Source: Elymus sibiricus
Lineage: Eukaryota > Streptophyta > Magnoliopsida > Poales > Poaceae
Direction of reading: 5' to 3'
Assembly (NCBI GenBank): GCA_039707655.1
Contig: CM077668.1
Location: 67,907,086-67,971,085, forward strand
Length of the DNA: 64,000 nt
Of the stretch, positions 11,564 to 24,625 are shown piece by piece. A program made the translations under genes and the position numbers. The notes beneath the pieces are model-generated. The model was not told the origin of the DNA and searched no databases. It saw nothing but the letters and a program-made list of their open reading frames with translations. The stretch's first letter is position 1. Each line of letters begins with the position of its first letter.

Positions 11564-14500
11564 TGTAACACCCCAAAAATTTAACCATATTTTTATTAAT
11601 TAAAAATTTGGCCAGAAATAAAATTTTGAATTATATTAGGTCTTTTATTAATTTTAGAGTATTTTCTGTTTTCTGTTTTCCAAAATTCTTCCCTCCATAT
11701 AGATTTTTTTTTTGGAAAATGTCATGAGCTTTGGTAGTTTTCTTAAATCATTTCATTTATATTATAAATAACAGTAGGAAATATTTTCATAATAAAATTT
11801 GCCCAAAATAATCCTTTTAGTAGCATTTTCAATACTTGAAATGCTTCTGTTGCACTATAATTATTTTAAATAATTCTCCTAAAATTCCACAAAATTTATG
11901 AGGAGTCATATGATGCCTATAGATCACTTTTATGCAAAAACCCAACTTGGTCTTTTGAAATTTTGAGCAGAACATCCTCATTTCATTTCTGTCCCATTCC
12001 GAGGTTATAACTGCAACCCTAATTTTCCTTGCTCAAACAATTCTGAAAATTTTCCCACTTATAGTCCTTCCAACCAAACCCTTAAGTCCAGAAGATCAAC
12101 TCCAATTGCATCTTGGAAGAACTCCAAATAATTCCCTCAAGATCTGGTCCAGAAGTGAAATTCACCAAAACTTGCACTAGCAAGTTTTTCTTTTTACAGA
12201 ACCAACCACAACACCACATCCATCATTCAAAGAGGCATCATCCTGCCAATTTCCATAGCCAACAGAAGTTCCTAAATTGCCCTAGCATTTCACCAAGCAC
12301 CTGGTGGGCATGGCAGAAACCTTGCTCCATTCTAAACTGCATTAGGAACTTGCTCCTCTAGCCAAAATAGCATGTCCAACATCCTCACCATCCCTGTAAG
12401 TGTCACCCTACCTAAAATCAACTTGATTAGGTCACTGTAGCCCGCTCTGGCATTTGGTCGAGCACTCTGTGTACGTGGACTGGGCGTGGCCAGAGCGCCT
12501 AGACTGCATCCGTCCGGACCCGAGTCCTGCCGCCCCGCTCCTGCCTCCCTGGGCTTTACCCACCCCAGCTAGAGCCTGCCGACGCCTGTGACCTCACTGA
12601 CACCTCCTCTTGTCGCCTGGCGCCGGCCAGCGCCGACCACCACCGACCCGAGCCGCCGCCGTCATCTCCCACTCGGGCACGGCACCACCGGGACGCCTGG
12701 ACCAGTCACGAGCGGCCAGCACCCCCTCCTGGACGGTGGACTTCTCCAGAAGCTCTCCGCGCCGCAACCACCTCCCCACCGATCTCACCGGCCTCACCCA
12801 CCGCCATGAATGGCCACCCGCAGCCGTGCCGTCCTTTGGAAGCCATGGGAACCGACGTTCCCCGCCTATAAAAAGGGCCCCGAGCCCCACGGCCACTCCA
12901 CCACCCTCCAGAGACCTCCGGGAACGACCAAAACGGTTGTAGGTGGTCACCTGCTCCATCTCCGGTGAAACACACCGCCATATTGGTTCAATCTATCCCG
13001 AGCTAACCAGAGCCTTCCTCGCCTCATATTATTCTCCAACAGCCTCTTCTCGACCCCACGATCCCATTCCACCACTCAATTTCGCCTGAGATCAACCGTG
13101 GGCGAAACGCCCAATTTGCTTCCGCCGGAGCTCTTCGGATGAGCTCGCCGCCGGCTACCTGGTACTCCCCGGAGGACGTGCCGCACACCGATGGGACCGC
13201 GCAAACCTTCTGAGCTCGACGAGGGGCACCCCCAATCGTCGGCGAGGATCGCCGGAGCCACGCCTCCATTCGGCCAGGGGAGAGAGGGCGCCTGCTGACC
13301 CGGTCAAACCTGACAGTGGGGCCGCGGGATCCACTGTCAGTGACCCGTAACCCACGCCGCTCGATTAAGTGGAGGCGGGTTTCCCCTGAAGCCGCTTTCG
13401 CTCGCGGGAAACGTATTTCCCGAATACATCTTCGACGTCGACAACTCTTCCGCGCGGCTGAGCGACTGGGCCCGGCCCAGTGGCGCCAGGCAGCTAAACA
13501 GCGCCCAGGGCGCGCTTCTGCCCAGCCCATCAAGTTGTTTTTCCTCTTTTTCTTTTCCAGCAAATTTCAATTAATCCTACAGCAGTCATTTCAACACCAA
13601 ATTTGATGATTCAAATTTCTGCACACTCCTAAAATCATGCTCTATTAATCCAGCTAGGATGAACATTTTTCCTAGGTTTTGTTTCTGTAGGATTTATTAA
13701 ATAGTCTATTTCTTTATTTTTTTCCAGCTTAGAAACTCTCTAGGAAAATCATATGAACTCCAAATCATTTGATTATTTTTCTGTTATTCCTCATTTTTCA
13801 TCTAGTTTATTTTGGTATTTATTTCAAAAATTTCTAAACAACTTTTTTGTACTGTTTCAAGTTTATATGGTAATTTCAATATTTTGAAAATAGGAAAAAT
13901 GGAGGGAAGAGGATTTTCAAAACTTTTGGAGTGCACCCAATTTTTCTGCATGCTCAAGGCAAGCATCTTGAACACTTGATATGGTGAATGCATAATTAAT
14001 TGTTTGCAAGAATAATGGAATCATGAGTATGTTGAATTCAAATAAAAACTTGCATATGGCTAGGTATACATGCATGATGCCTTGAAAATATTTTATCTTC
14101 ATTTAAACATGAAGTATGAGTGAGTATGGTTATTTTCACATGTCATATATGCCTATGTTGGTCCGAGCTAATCTGCAGGAAAGAATCAGTCACGAGAAAA
14201 GTGACCATGAGACTGAAATCTCGTTGTGACGAGAATGACCAGTGAGGGCATGTTGAGACATGCCAGATGGTGACCCTGTTGGGCACTACCAAGAAAATAT
14301 ATTGTACTAACCACTGTAGGAAAACTTAAACCTCCTGAGTCGACCGTAGATCGAGTCTTGTTCCGGTAACCCCCATACTTGTTTGTGCTGCCACTTGTCC
14401 CTGCCACAGGTAGGGTACGGTTCAGTAAGTTGTTAACCCCTTTCATTGCACACATCGTACAGAGAGGCCATGGTGAAAGATACCAGAGGCCTCTGGTAGG

Positions 14501-15886
14501 CATGTCACCTGGTCAGGGGGCATGGGTGTATCTGGCTGGGCCGAGAGGGGGGCACCCCTTTTAATCCGCGCGTTGTAAATAGTGATCCCATGCTATTCGA
14601 GACGATGGTCTCCCCGTCTTAAGAGTTTTTCTTGAACGATGCTTTGGGTGATTCCTGGCATCCGGAAAGTTAATCTGGTGTGTGCAGGTCAGGTGTGTTT
14701 GCAACCCAAAGGCCGTAATGGGAATTAGTCAGCGTCTCGGTGTTGGCTAAAGAAATCCTGTACTTGTGGGTAAAGAGTACAACCTCTGCAGAGTTAAAGC
14801 CTATTCGAATAGCCGTGTCCGCGGTTAAGGACTACAGTCTGGGTTGGTCAAGTGTCGGTCTTAGTGTCGGTCTTCGGAGGAAATAATTAAAATTGAGCAT
14901 GATTCATTTTGCAGGATAATTATTGTCACTACTAATGCTATTATGAATATTATTGTTGACACGAATATTATTGTGGACTAACCTTTTCTTCTATGTGAAA
15001 TTCTGAGTATCGCTTGGGATGGCTAGACCACCTGGATACTCGGTTTTATTTTCTTTTCTGAGTATCACTTGGGATGGCTAGACCACCTGGATACTCAGTT
15101 TTATTTTCTTTTCTGAGTATCACTTGGGATGGCTAGTCCACCTGGATACTCAGTTATATTTTTTTTCTGAGTATCACTTGGGATGGTTAATCCACCTGGA
15201 AACTCATTTCTTTTCAAGACCTCTCGAGGCGTCACTTTTAGACACCCGTTTGGCATTTCTCTTCAAGACCTCTCGAGGCGTCGTATTCAGAGACCCGTTT
15301 GGCATTTTTCTTGGAATTCCTCGGGCGGTCCAACGCCCGATGTTCCATTTTATTTCCTTGATTTACTACTAACATGATATACTTATTCTTCCGCACCATA
15401 TTAATATTTATCATGCCATCCTTTAATTTTGGCCATTATATGCATGTAATTTAACCCATCATGAACATATGCATTCGGTATATCCTTTGTTCATAATGTT
15501 TGCGAGTACATTCAAACGTACTCACTGGCTTGTCCCTGGCTATTTAATTGGCCAGGTCAGGATTTCAACGAGGAGTACGACAACAACGTCCATGCGGACT
15601 AGGAGCCTAAGATATATAGCAGCCACGCGAGATAGGAGTTATCCCGGTCAGCCATTCCTGTGGGATTGGAGCCCCACCAGGGTTGGAGATCCGCCACCCG
15701 CTTCTGCCATCCGCTGTTAGAAATCATTGTTGTATCATTAGACCTTCATGGTCTTGTATCCAATTCTTGTAATTGCTTGGAAATATGTATCAAGGACGTG
15801 TCCACCAGAAAAAATGATCTTGGGGCTGGTGGTGACACGAGGGGTCATTTGCTGGGATGTTGTGTCCCGGAAATCCGGCCCCGACA
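11564..15886 (+). mobile_element. solo LTR B (4.3 kb), long-LTR retrotransposon
   Basis: The unit starts TGTAACACCCC and ends CCGGCCCCGACA. It is flanked by perfect 5-bp duplications CAATA (11559-11563 and 15887-15891). A TATA box lies at 12867-12875 (TATAAAAAG), followed by a G+C-rich transcribed-like region. It shares the GCGAGTACATTCAA...GTACTCA block with units A and C. No PBS, polypurine tract, coding region or second LTR is present, so I read it as a solo LTR produced by recombination. A non-coding LTR-derived element is the alternative. Confidence 0.7.
15001..15215 (+). repeat. four 50-57-bp hairpin-forming tandem units in solo LTR B
   Basis: Four head-to-tail copies each contain GAGTATC(A/G)CTTGGGATGG and, 23 bp on, GGATACTC or a variant. 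GAGTATC and GATACTC are exact inverted repeats, so each unit could fold as a stem-loop. The fourth copy is diverged (GGAAACTC). A different pair of about 60-bp repeats (AAGACCTCTCGAGGCGTC) follows at 15217-15310. Confidence 0.85.
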
Positions 15887-17354
15887 CAATAGAAGCAAGA
15901 CCAATAATTCCATGTTAGGCACTTCTTTATCATGAGGTTGTCTACGAAACTTGGAGAAATTAAACTCATGAGATATACCACCAAAATTAACACTAACAGT
16001 TTCTTTAGCGCAATCAATCTTGGCATTAACAATGTTCAAGAAAGGTCTACCAAATATAATGGGACAAAAATTATCCTGTGGAGAACCGAGGACTAGAAAA
16101 TTAGTAGGGTATTTTATTTTTCCACACAGGACTCCAACATCTCTAACGATCCCAAGCGGTGTAATGGTATCTCTGTTTGCAAGCTTAATAGTAACATCAA
16201 TGTTCTCTATTTCAATAGGTGCAATATCATTCATAATTTCTTGATATAAGGTAAACAGAATAGCACTCACACTAGCACCCAAATCACATAAGCCATGATA
16301 ACAATGATCTCCTATTTTAACAGAGACAACAGGCATGCCTACTACAGGTCTGTTTTTATCTTTAGGATCTGGTTTAGCAATTCTAGCTGCTTCATCACAG
16401 AAGTAAATAACATGCCCATCTATATTATCGACCAAGAGATATTTAATCATAGCAACATTAGGTTCAACTTTAATTTGTTTAGAGGGTCTAGGTGCTCTAA
16501 TATTACTTTTGTTAACCGCAGTTGAAACTTTAGCATGTTCCTTAATCCTAACAGGAAAAGGTGGTTTCTCAATATAAGCAGTAGGCACAACTGGATCAAC
16601 ATGGTAAACAATTGTTTCTTCTTTAACACTAACGAGTTCCTCAATCTTTTCTTTAACAGGGGGATGATATTTAAACCACTTCTCCTTAGGGAGGTCAACA
16701 TGAGTAGCAAATGATTCACAAAAGGAGGCTACTATCTCAGAGTCAAGTCCATATTTAGTGCTAAACTTATGAAAAGCATCGGTATCCATAAAAGATTTAA
16801 CACAATCAAACTCAAGTGTTATACCTAACTCATTACCTTTGTCGAGTTCCCAATCTTCAGAGTTGTGTTTAATTCTTTCCAGAAGATCCCATCTGAATTC
16901 AATAGTTTTCTTCATAATGGCGCCAGTCAAAGAAGAATCAAGCATGGTTTGATCATCATGAGAAAGCCGAGCATAAAAATTCTGTAAGATAATTTCTCTT
17001 GAGAGCTCATGATTAGGGCATGTGTATATCATGTACTTAAGCCTCCCCCAAGCTTGAGCGATGCTTTCTCCTTCACAAGGCCAAAAATTATATATATAAT
17101 TCCGATCACGATGAACCAGATGCATAGGACAAAACTTTTGATGAAATTCCAATTTCAATCGATTCCAATCCCACGTTCCAATATCATCACATAGCCTATA
17201 CCAAGTCAATGCCATTCCCTTCAAAGATAAAGGGAAAACCTTCTTCTTAACTTCATCTCCGGGTAAACCTGCAAGCTTAAATAATCCACAAACTTCATCC
17301 ACATAGATTAGGTGCATATCAGGATGTAGTGTTCCATCTCCTACATAAGGATTA
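15887..17354 (-). pseudogene. Gypsy gag-protease of G1, main part
   Basis: About 489 codons are open on the minus strand. The first half is a Retrotrans_gag-type domain (GLFKLAGLPGDEVKKKVFPL, WDWNRLKLEFHQKF, QAWGRLKYMIYTCPNHEL). The second half is a retropepsin-like domain with DLGASVS as the D-x-G-A active-site motif and IIFGRPFLN near its end. Removing unit A and one GATTA copy joins it in frame with the N-terminal piece at 20893-20749. At the other end it meets unit B. No zinc knuckle is obvious. Confidence 0.85.
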
Positions 17355-20300
17355 TGTGGCACCCCGGCTTAGAGCAACCGGTTTACCTTGCATTGCCAGC
17401 CCAGAGACCAAGTCTTCTGGCAATACACAACAACTTGGTACAGAAAACAACCGCTTTATTGGTCTCTTAGCAGAAACATAGGTTCACATATTACATGATA
17501 AGCGAGGCCAAGCGGCACACACGGTGCAGCTACACTTATGTACATAATTTAGTAGACATCTCAGGGGCCTCAATGATATGGGAACTACTACACGACAGTG
17601 GAACGACGAGGTAGTGGAACTCCACTCCACAGGGACACTGCTGGGACATGGCCTAGAGCGTGACATACTGCTCGACATCCACACCATGAACGGCTTCTCC
17701 TGCATCTGGCATCATAAGCCAGGTGAGTACTTTGAATGTACTCGCAAGCCCACAGCAAACAAAACAAGTGCGACAAACAACAACAAGGCATTTAACAAGT
17801 TCAATGCATGAGCATGATACTACCCAACATGAGGTGTGCGTGAAACATTGCCATGGTCCCTGGGACCAACTTACCATTTCGGGGTTACCACGTAACCACC
17901 GTTCATAACTTACCAACGTGATCCTCACTTAATCACATCCATACCTTTCATAGTGATCCTCACTCGATCACCACTTTTGCATGTGCCATCTAGTGAGTCT
18001 TTAGTGTGCAAGTTAATTAGATCTGTTGACCCACGGTGTGACCTACTATGAACTGTGTCCATATCCGAGGACGCAGCTATCGATAGATTATACACTCTGT
18101 AGAGGTTAGTACACTGTACCCACACTACGGAACTCATGGCCTCATGCTCCCATTCGGGTGGACCAACGACATTCCGACAAAACCAATCTATTGCATGACA
18201 CTCTCCCGGCCACTCCGACAAACTCCCCTTTGGGCTATGTCCTGGGTGACCCCGATGCCAACTCGTGACATCCGCCACCTCTGTGGTTGCCACCGTCGTG
18301 GCCAAACATAAACATCATCCCAAACGTGGACCTCGGTACCGTAAAACTCGGGTACTCAAGGTTATGACTGCCTACCGGGCCAGGGTAGCGCCAGAGCACA
18401 ACCTTCCCTCGTAGGAGGCACCGGCGAGAGGCATGACAATAGACCGCATTAGGGCCTCCCCATCCAGGCAAGTGTGGTTGCACTGGTGAGCTCGATTCGG
18501 TGGCACCATGACTCGATCAACAACATGTTCAAGTTGAATTAACATCAGGTTTAACTTGAAATAAAATGATTCGAGCCATAGTGTGAATGGATGCACGGGT
18601 CACGATCATGAATAACGAATGCATCATGCTACCATAAGAGTATATGACATGATCCCTACTGCACACTTTAGGAATAAAGCATGTACCCTACTGCATACTA
18701 TCAAAATGACATGAACAAATTATATGCAATTATTTCCATATAGCAAATCATTTTAATAGTGAATTAAATGATGAATTTGATTCAAATAAACCAATGTCAT
18801 TGCAATGCCATCCTTTCATATGAATGTTGTGGCTTGCCTTGGTTCCGAGGAGTGTCACAATACTCCTGGTCTTCTCCAACACAATTAGGAGCTTCTGAAA
18901 ATATTTTAAATGCAAAAAGGAAATGTCACATAACACTTTTTATTTCACCAGAAATTCTAAACAGCAAGAAAAATTCTGAAATTTGGCATGCATAAACTTT
19001 GGCTCAATACAAACTAGTAGCAAAAAGAATCAACTCAATTGGACTTATAGAATAGAAGTTAGAGCTGGTCAAAGTTGGGGTTAAATCTGGTCAAAATATT
19101 CATTTAAATGAATTTAACCGAAATTCCAGAAACGGCCATGTCGAAGACGTATTCGGCGAATACGCCTCCACTTATACTGCTTCGGGAGAGAGAGAGAGAC
19201 TGACAGGGGGGTCCCACTGTCAGGATTAAAAGAGAGAGAGAGAGGGAGAATAGTGGAGGCGGGTGATACTCCGGCGAGGAGGCCACGGCGGTCGCCAGCG
19301 ATGGGCGGGATGGACTCAGGGCCTCACGGTGAGCACGCACGTACCCGAAGTGACGGCGGGGGACGACAGACGGCATCGGAAGCTTCTTCTCCAGAGACGG
19401 CGGTGGCGGAGCTTGTCGGACTCGGCAATTCCGGTGACAATCCGGCGAGCTAGCGGCACCGTCGAACTCAGGAGGTCACCACGGTCTCGGGGGAAGCAGA
19501 GGACGGGGCTGAGAGTGGCTAGGATGAGTGCACGTTCGAGGCGGATCCGCGGCGGATTCCGGCGATCAACGGCGGCAGGAGGCCCTCCTGGCCTTGCCGC
19601 GCTCGTGGAGGAGTGATTTGTGGCCAGAGAAGGTGAGGGGGGTGGCTAGAATGACTCGGGGGTGCTTCTATTTATAGATGGAGCTCGCCCGTGTTCTGGT
19701 CTCCGCCGGCGACGAGCTGCAGAAGAGGAGAGGAGGAGATAAGCTTGGGCACGGCGTGGGGAGGAGCAGTGGTGCACAGTCTACGCGGTGCACGCGTGAG
19801 GGCATAGTGGCGCGCACTACGCGGAGAACACGGAGCATGCGCGCTCACTGTTCCGCCGCGTAGCGTTCGGCCGTTTCCGGCGAGCGGCTTGCCGACGTCG
19901 GGGAGGAGCAGGGTGAGGCTTAGGTGGCACGCTGGAGTTTGCTGCGGGGCTGGGACAAGCTGCGGTGTCAAGGGGAGGGCGAACGGGCGGCGGCAGAGGG
20001 CCCTGATGCACAGAGCGCGGCGAGCGCATGCAATGCACCGCGCTCTCACGCGGTCACCGTGTGCACTGGCACACTCGGTGCTTTCGGCGCTGCCAAACCG
20101 TGTCACTCGTGTAGTCCCTTCAACGTGGTGCCTAGAACTACGCTTGGCTTGCCATCTGGCTCACTGGAGGTGACTTGAGCTAGCTGCAAAGATTCTAGAC
20201 AGAAACTTGTGCCAAATACTGGGGACAAACGGCTAGGAGTTTAGAGCTGAAATTTGGTGGCTAAGGATCTCTTAGAAGGTAGTCATGTGGTAAAAATTTC

Positions 20301-20748
20301 AGCCCCAACAAATCAAGGAAAAATATAGTTGCTTCACAAGGTGACCATTCTGTCCAGAAGCAAAAACATTTTCCTTAGCTGAAAATTTCCAAATGACTAT
20401 GGGATATTTTTGCATAGGGAGGTGAGGCATGATCCAAAGAATATTTGGAAATGTTCTTGGAATTTTTGGAGCAATAAAAATGAGGGTGGCTTCATAGCTT
20501 ATTGAGAAAAGGGGTATTTTCAGGAAGAAAAAGAATATAATGCCATTAAATAAAAATATCCAATGGCATTATGGTGAGAGGGATGAGGTCTAGGGAGGGT
20601 TTATGGATGATAGAACCCACTTGGAAGAAAATCAAAAATAAATCCAAGTGGTAAGTCCAAAAGAATTGACTGAAAAACTCAAATGCAAATTAAAATATAC
20701 AATAAATTCAAAAAAAAGAAAAAAAAAGGCAAAATTCAGGGTGTTACA
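17355..20748 (-). mobile_element. solo LTR A (3.4 kb), same lineage as B and C
   Basis: The ends are TGTGGCACCCC and GGGTGTTACA, flanked by perfect GATTA duplications (17350-17354 and 20749-20753). A TATA box is on the minus strand (CTATAAATA at 19669-19676), so transcription would run leftwards. It is clearly related to unit C: both have CATCTGGCAT(C/G)ATA(A/C)GCCAGG followed by a ..GTACTCGCAAGC-type block, and both have CGCCTCCACTTA. It has no internal region, PBS or polypurine tract and splits the gag of G1. Confidence 0.75.
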
Positions 20749-20893
20749 GATTAGCTAGCAGTTTCTCTATCATACCCGAAGGAATCTCATAATAAATATT
20801 TTCAGTAGGTGCAGTAGGTTGAGGAGCAAAGCTTTGTGCTTCCGGTCGAGGTAAAGATACCCCGAACAAACCCCTCAAAGGATTACTTTCCAT
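20749..20893 (-). pseudogene. Gypsy gag N-terminus of G1
   Basis: The start codon is at 20893-20891 on the minus strand (MESNPLRGLFGV...). The frame runs 48 residues into the unit A junction and continues in frame at 17354. It lies about 80 bp from the primer binding site, as usual in this Gypsy group. Confidence 0.8.
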
Positions 20894-20970
20894 AGTGACA
20901 AGTGACAATAAATTTCAGCACGTAATATAAATGTTTCCTTACCAAATTCCACTCACCAAAGGCGCTTCAC

Positions 20971-20988
20971 TCCCCGGCAACGGCGCCA
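20971..20988 (-). promoter_or_regulatory. primer binding site of G1 (tRNA-Asp type)
   Basis: The minus strand reads TGGCGCCGTTGCCGGGGA, complementary to the 3' end of plant tRNA-Asp. It lies 11 bp inside the LTR end, where reverse transcription would start. Confidence 0.85.
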
Positions 20989-20999
20989 GAAAAGATTCT

Positions 21000-22518
21000 T
21001 GATGACCCACAAGTATAGGGGATCAATCGTAGTCCTTTCGATAAGTAAGAGTGTTAAACCCAACGAGGAGCAGAAGGAAATGACAAGCGGTTTTCAGCAA
21101 GGTATTTTCTGCAAGCACTGAAATTATCGGTAACAAGTAGTTTGATAGCAAGATAATTTGTAACAAGTGATAAGTAGCAATAGTAACTAAGGTGCAGCAA
21201 GGTAACCCAATCCTTTTGTTGCAAAGGACAGGCCGGAACGATGTCTTATAATAAGCTAAACGTTCTCGAGGACACATGGGAATTTCATCTAGTCACTTTC
21301 ATCATGTTTGTTTGATTCGCGTTCGCTACTTTGATAAGTTGATATGTGGGTGGACCGGTGCTTGGGTGCTGTTCTTACTTGAACAAGCCTCCCACTTATG
21401 ATTAACCCCTCTCGCAAGCATCCGCAACTTCGAAAGAAGAATTAAGATAAATCTAACCATAGCATTAAACATATGGATCCAAATCAGCCCCTTACGGAAT
21501 AGCGCATAAACTAGGGTTTAAGCTTCTGTCACTCTAGCAACCCATCATCTAATTACTACTCCACAATGCATTCCCTTAGGCCCAAAGATGGTGAAGTGTC
21601 ATGTAGTCAATGTTCACATGACACCACTAAGAGAATCAACAACATACATATCATCAAAATATCGAACGAATACCAAATTCACATGATTACTTATGACAAG
21701 ACTTCTCCCATGTCCTCAAGAACAAAAGTAACTACTCACAAATCATGTTCATGTTCAAGATCAGAGGGGTATTGAATAGCATAATGGATCTGAACATATA
21801 ATCTTCCACCAAGTAAACCAACTAGCATCAACTACAAGATGTAATCAACACTACTAGCAACCCACAGGTACCAATCTAAGGTTTTGAGACAAAGATTGAA
21901 TACAAGAGATGAACTAGGGTTTGAGATGAGATGGTGCTGGTGAAGATGTTGATGAAGATGGGTCCTCCCACGATGAGAGGATCGCTGGTGATGTCGATGG
22001 CTTCGATTTCCCCCTCCCGGAGGGAAGTATCCCCGGCGGAATCGCTCCGCCGGAGAGCAAAAGTGCTCTTGCCCAAGTTCCACCTCGAGACGGCGGCGCT
22101 CCGTCCCAAATGTCTTCTCCTTATTTTTCCTAGGGCAAATGGGCTTATATACCAGAAAATGGGCACCGGAGGCTGGCCAGGGGCCCCACAAGCCACCAGG
22201 GCGTGCCTGGGGGGGGTGGCGCGCCCTGGTGCCTCGTGGGCACCTGGGTGGCCCCCTCTGGTACTTCTTTTCTCCAGTATTTTTTATTTATTCCAAAATA
22301 AATCTCCGTGAAATTTCAGCTCATTTGGAGATGTGCAGAATAGGTATCTTTGACATAGCTTTTTCAGGTCCAGAATTCCAGCTGCCGGCAATCTCCCTCC
22401 TTATGTAAATCTTGCATATTAAGAGAGAAAAGGCGTTAGAATTGCTCCACAAAGTGTTATATTGATTAAAAACACTATAAATAATAGTGGGAAAACATGA
22501 TGCAAAATGGACGTATCA
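21000..22518 (-). mobile_element. 5' LTR of Gypsy element G1
   Basis: On the minus strand the LTR starts TGATACGTCCATTTTGCATC and ends GACCCAC...TCATCA style (plus-strand TGATGACCCACAAG at 21000), so it has TG/CA ends. Its length is 1519 bp. It is inserted in a decayed LINE that continues from 22519. The partner LTR is absent from the window, so insertion age cannot be estimated. Confidence 0.85.
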
Positions 22519-23160
22519 ATCAACTTCCACTTTCTGATGAGCTTTGAAGCTATCAACCAAATCTGTTTCAAAGAAATCCAAGGCACACCATTGAAGATCA
22601 TGTTATTTCTATGTTTCCATATAGCCCAGAGAACAACTGCACTAAAGTCATTAACATGATCTAATGGCATGCCAGCAATCCACAGGGAGGCAATAGATTC
22701 TAGGTTTCCTCCCAGGGGTCTGCCAATTATAACACTAGCAGCAGCCTAGATTTCTTGTGCAACTGCACATTCAAAAAAGAGGTGATAAACTGATTCTTTA
22801 CTAGAGCAAAAAACACATTCTTCAGATTTTTGCAGGTTCCTCTTTTTCAAATTGTCTCTAGTCACCAGCTTGTTATAAAATACTAGCAACCAGTGGAAAA
22901 TGTGCACCCTAGGTGATATAATAATTTTCCAAACTGGAGGCAAATAAACTAGGGCAACCCCTCTGAAAATTACAATAGTGTATAGAGAGCTAGAGGTATA
23001 TTGGCCAGAACTTTCATACTGCGAGACCAAAGAGTCACAGTCTTGTGAAAGAACTATACTCTTAGCAACCTCCTCTAGATGAGATAATTTGCTACTAGAG
23101 TCATTATCTTCTTCAAAAAAAATTGTTACTAGAGTCTGAAGATTATTTATTCCTAAAGTG
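22519..23160 (-). pseudogene. LINE ORF2 C-terminal fragment
   Basis: The minus strand encodes a zf-RVT-like region (VWKIIISPRVHIFHWLL..LVTRDNLKKRN, then CVFCSSKESVYHLFFEC). After one in-frame TAG (22746-22748), probably from TGG, it continues in the same frame with ALWAIWKHRNNMIFNG-type sequence (VVLWAIWKHRNNMIFNG). This is the usual C-terminus of plant L1/RIL-type ORF2 proteins. The 5' part is missing and G1 cuts the 3' side. Confidence 0.75.
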
Positions 23161-23329
23161 ACATGTTATTGACTCTCTTTCTTTTCTTAATTGTGCGTGC
23201 TTTTGTGGTTTGAGCCCAGCATACTTATTATCGAAAAAAGCCCAGCGTACTGGAGCCCAAATTTATTAAGCCGAACCACAAAAGGGCTAATAGAACCACG
23301 GCTCCAGCCCATGCTGGGAGGGCGCAGAA

Positions 23330-23470
23330 GATGTGCATCTCGTCTGCGGTTCCTTGTGTGGCGTTGAAGATTCTTGGAAACACTCTCTCATTGAGTGCTC
23401 GATGAGTCGGTCTGTTTGGGCGTTGGTAGATGGGGATCTACTAGAGCATATGATGGCCATGAATGAACCC
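23330..23470 (+). pseudogene. second LINE ORF2 zinc-binding fragment
   Basis: The plus strand encodes CGVEDSWKHSLIECSMSRSV followed by WAL, a C-x-x-C...H-x-x-x-x-C region typical of LINE ORF2 C-termini. It is in the opposite orientation to the LINE piece at 22519-23160, so it comes from a separate insertion. Only about 45 residues are recognisable. Confidence 0.5.
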
Positions 23471-23479
23471 AACCACAAG

Positions 23480-24625
23480 TCATGCCGGGTTGATGTTGGT
23501 TTGTGTGCATCCAACGGTCATTTCAGCACCCACCTGGGTTCGCTCGTGGCTATAAATAGCCATGCCTCTCAACCATTTGCGGTGGGTAGCTCTGAGTGAT
23601 TTTACAAGTGTTGTCTAAGCAACCCATCTTCCCAAAGATTTGAGAGAAATTGTAAGTGGCGAAAAGCAGCCTGAAAACTGCTAAGCGACTGAGCATCACT
23701 GAAGAAATTGATTGAAGCTGAACCTAGACTTCTTACTCTTGAGGACTTTGCATCCTCTTGATTGTTAAAAGTCTGTTGAAGAGCATCCAAAGTGTGGATT
23801 CGCCGAAGGACTAGTCTGTCAAGGTCCAAAGATCACCTTAAGACCTACCACAAGTATTTGGACGAGTTTTGTAGAACTAAGTTCAAGGAGAACAGGACGA
23901 AGACTTTCGTGCCTTCAGAGTTGTGGATCAACCTCTCCAACCAGGCATAGAGTTGTGCCAATAACTTGAACTAGGTGAACACGTCACGTTGTTTTCTATG
24001 AGCAAACGAGTTCTATTTCTTCCCAATGTATTACATTTTTCCTCTGTGTTTTGAAGCATTTCCCCTGTCTATCCTTGTCTGCTATTGAGACATCTATCTT
24101 ATTTCATTGCATATCTAGATGCTTTGTACTCTGTTTAGCTTTTCAAGTTTATTTTCTTGTTTGTTAGACTCGTGTATTGGTACTGCTACTTGGTTACATT
24201 CTTTGTATCAAACCAGTGAACTTTGTTGTATTTCTATCTGAACTTGAGCCATGAGAGGGGGGAGGGGACTTTGCTGTCCTGAACCTGCATCGCAGAGTAT
24301 CGTTCTTTGAGTGTAACTAATAAATTTTGCTTCATTTCTATCTGAACTTGCAGCTAGAGGCCTTTGTTGTAACAAATGTGTGTTGCATGGTTTCAATCTT
24401 TGTACTGAACCAACAAATTGTGTATTATTTCTGTCTGAACTTGGTCCGGGAGGATAATGCTATACTAACGCTCATTTGGTGATTCACCGATCTAGGAATA
24501 TTTTCTTCCTGTAACTAATGTGTGTTTCGAAGTCTGTAACACCAAAATTGATGCTTAATTGCTACTTGTAACATACATTTGTCAATTATCTGCGTTTGCA
24601 ATCAAGGTTGCATGTTGTTTCTGAG
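23480..24625. other. unassigned segment
   Basis: It has a TATA-like TATAAATAG at 23551 and moderately complex sequence, but no reading frame, terminus or repeat that I recognise. The CCCATCTTCCCAAAGATTTG stretch and downstream text read like part of an old LTR or transposon UTR; this is a guess. Confidence 0.3.

Larger units (their letters stand above)
11225..22518 (-). mobile_element. Ty3/Gypsy element G1, 5' LTR to RNase H, split by insertions
   Basis: On the minus strand this reads LTR (22518-21000), tRNA-Asp primer site, gag start (20893), gag and protease, then RNase H (11563-11225), where a MITE and CACTA cut it. Two LTR-like units (17355-20748 and 11564-15886) interrupt it with exact 5-bp duplications. 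The LTR and gag resemble the Sabrina/WHAM group of Triticeae Gypsy elements (family name uncertain). The 3' LTR and integrase are not in the window, and reverse transcriptase is missing between protease and RNase H. Confidence 0.8.

Noticed and set aside
12588..13563. Several 100-180-codon frames on both strands
   Set aside because: They lie in the G+C-rich part of solo LTR B downstream of its TATA box, with no conserved motifs and mutual overlap.
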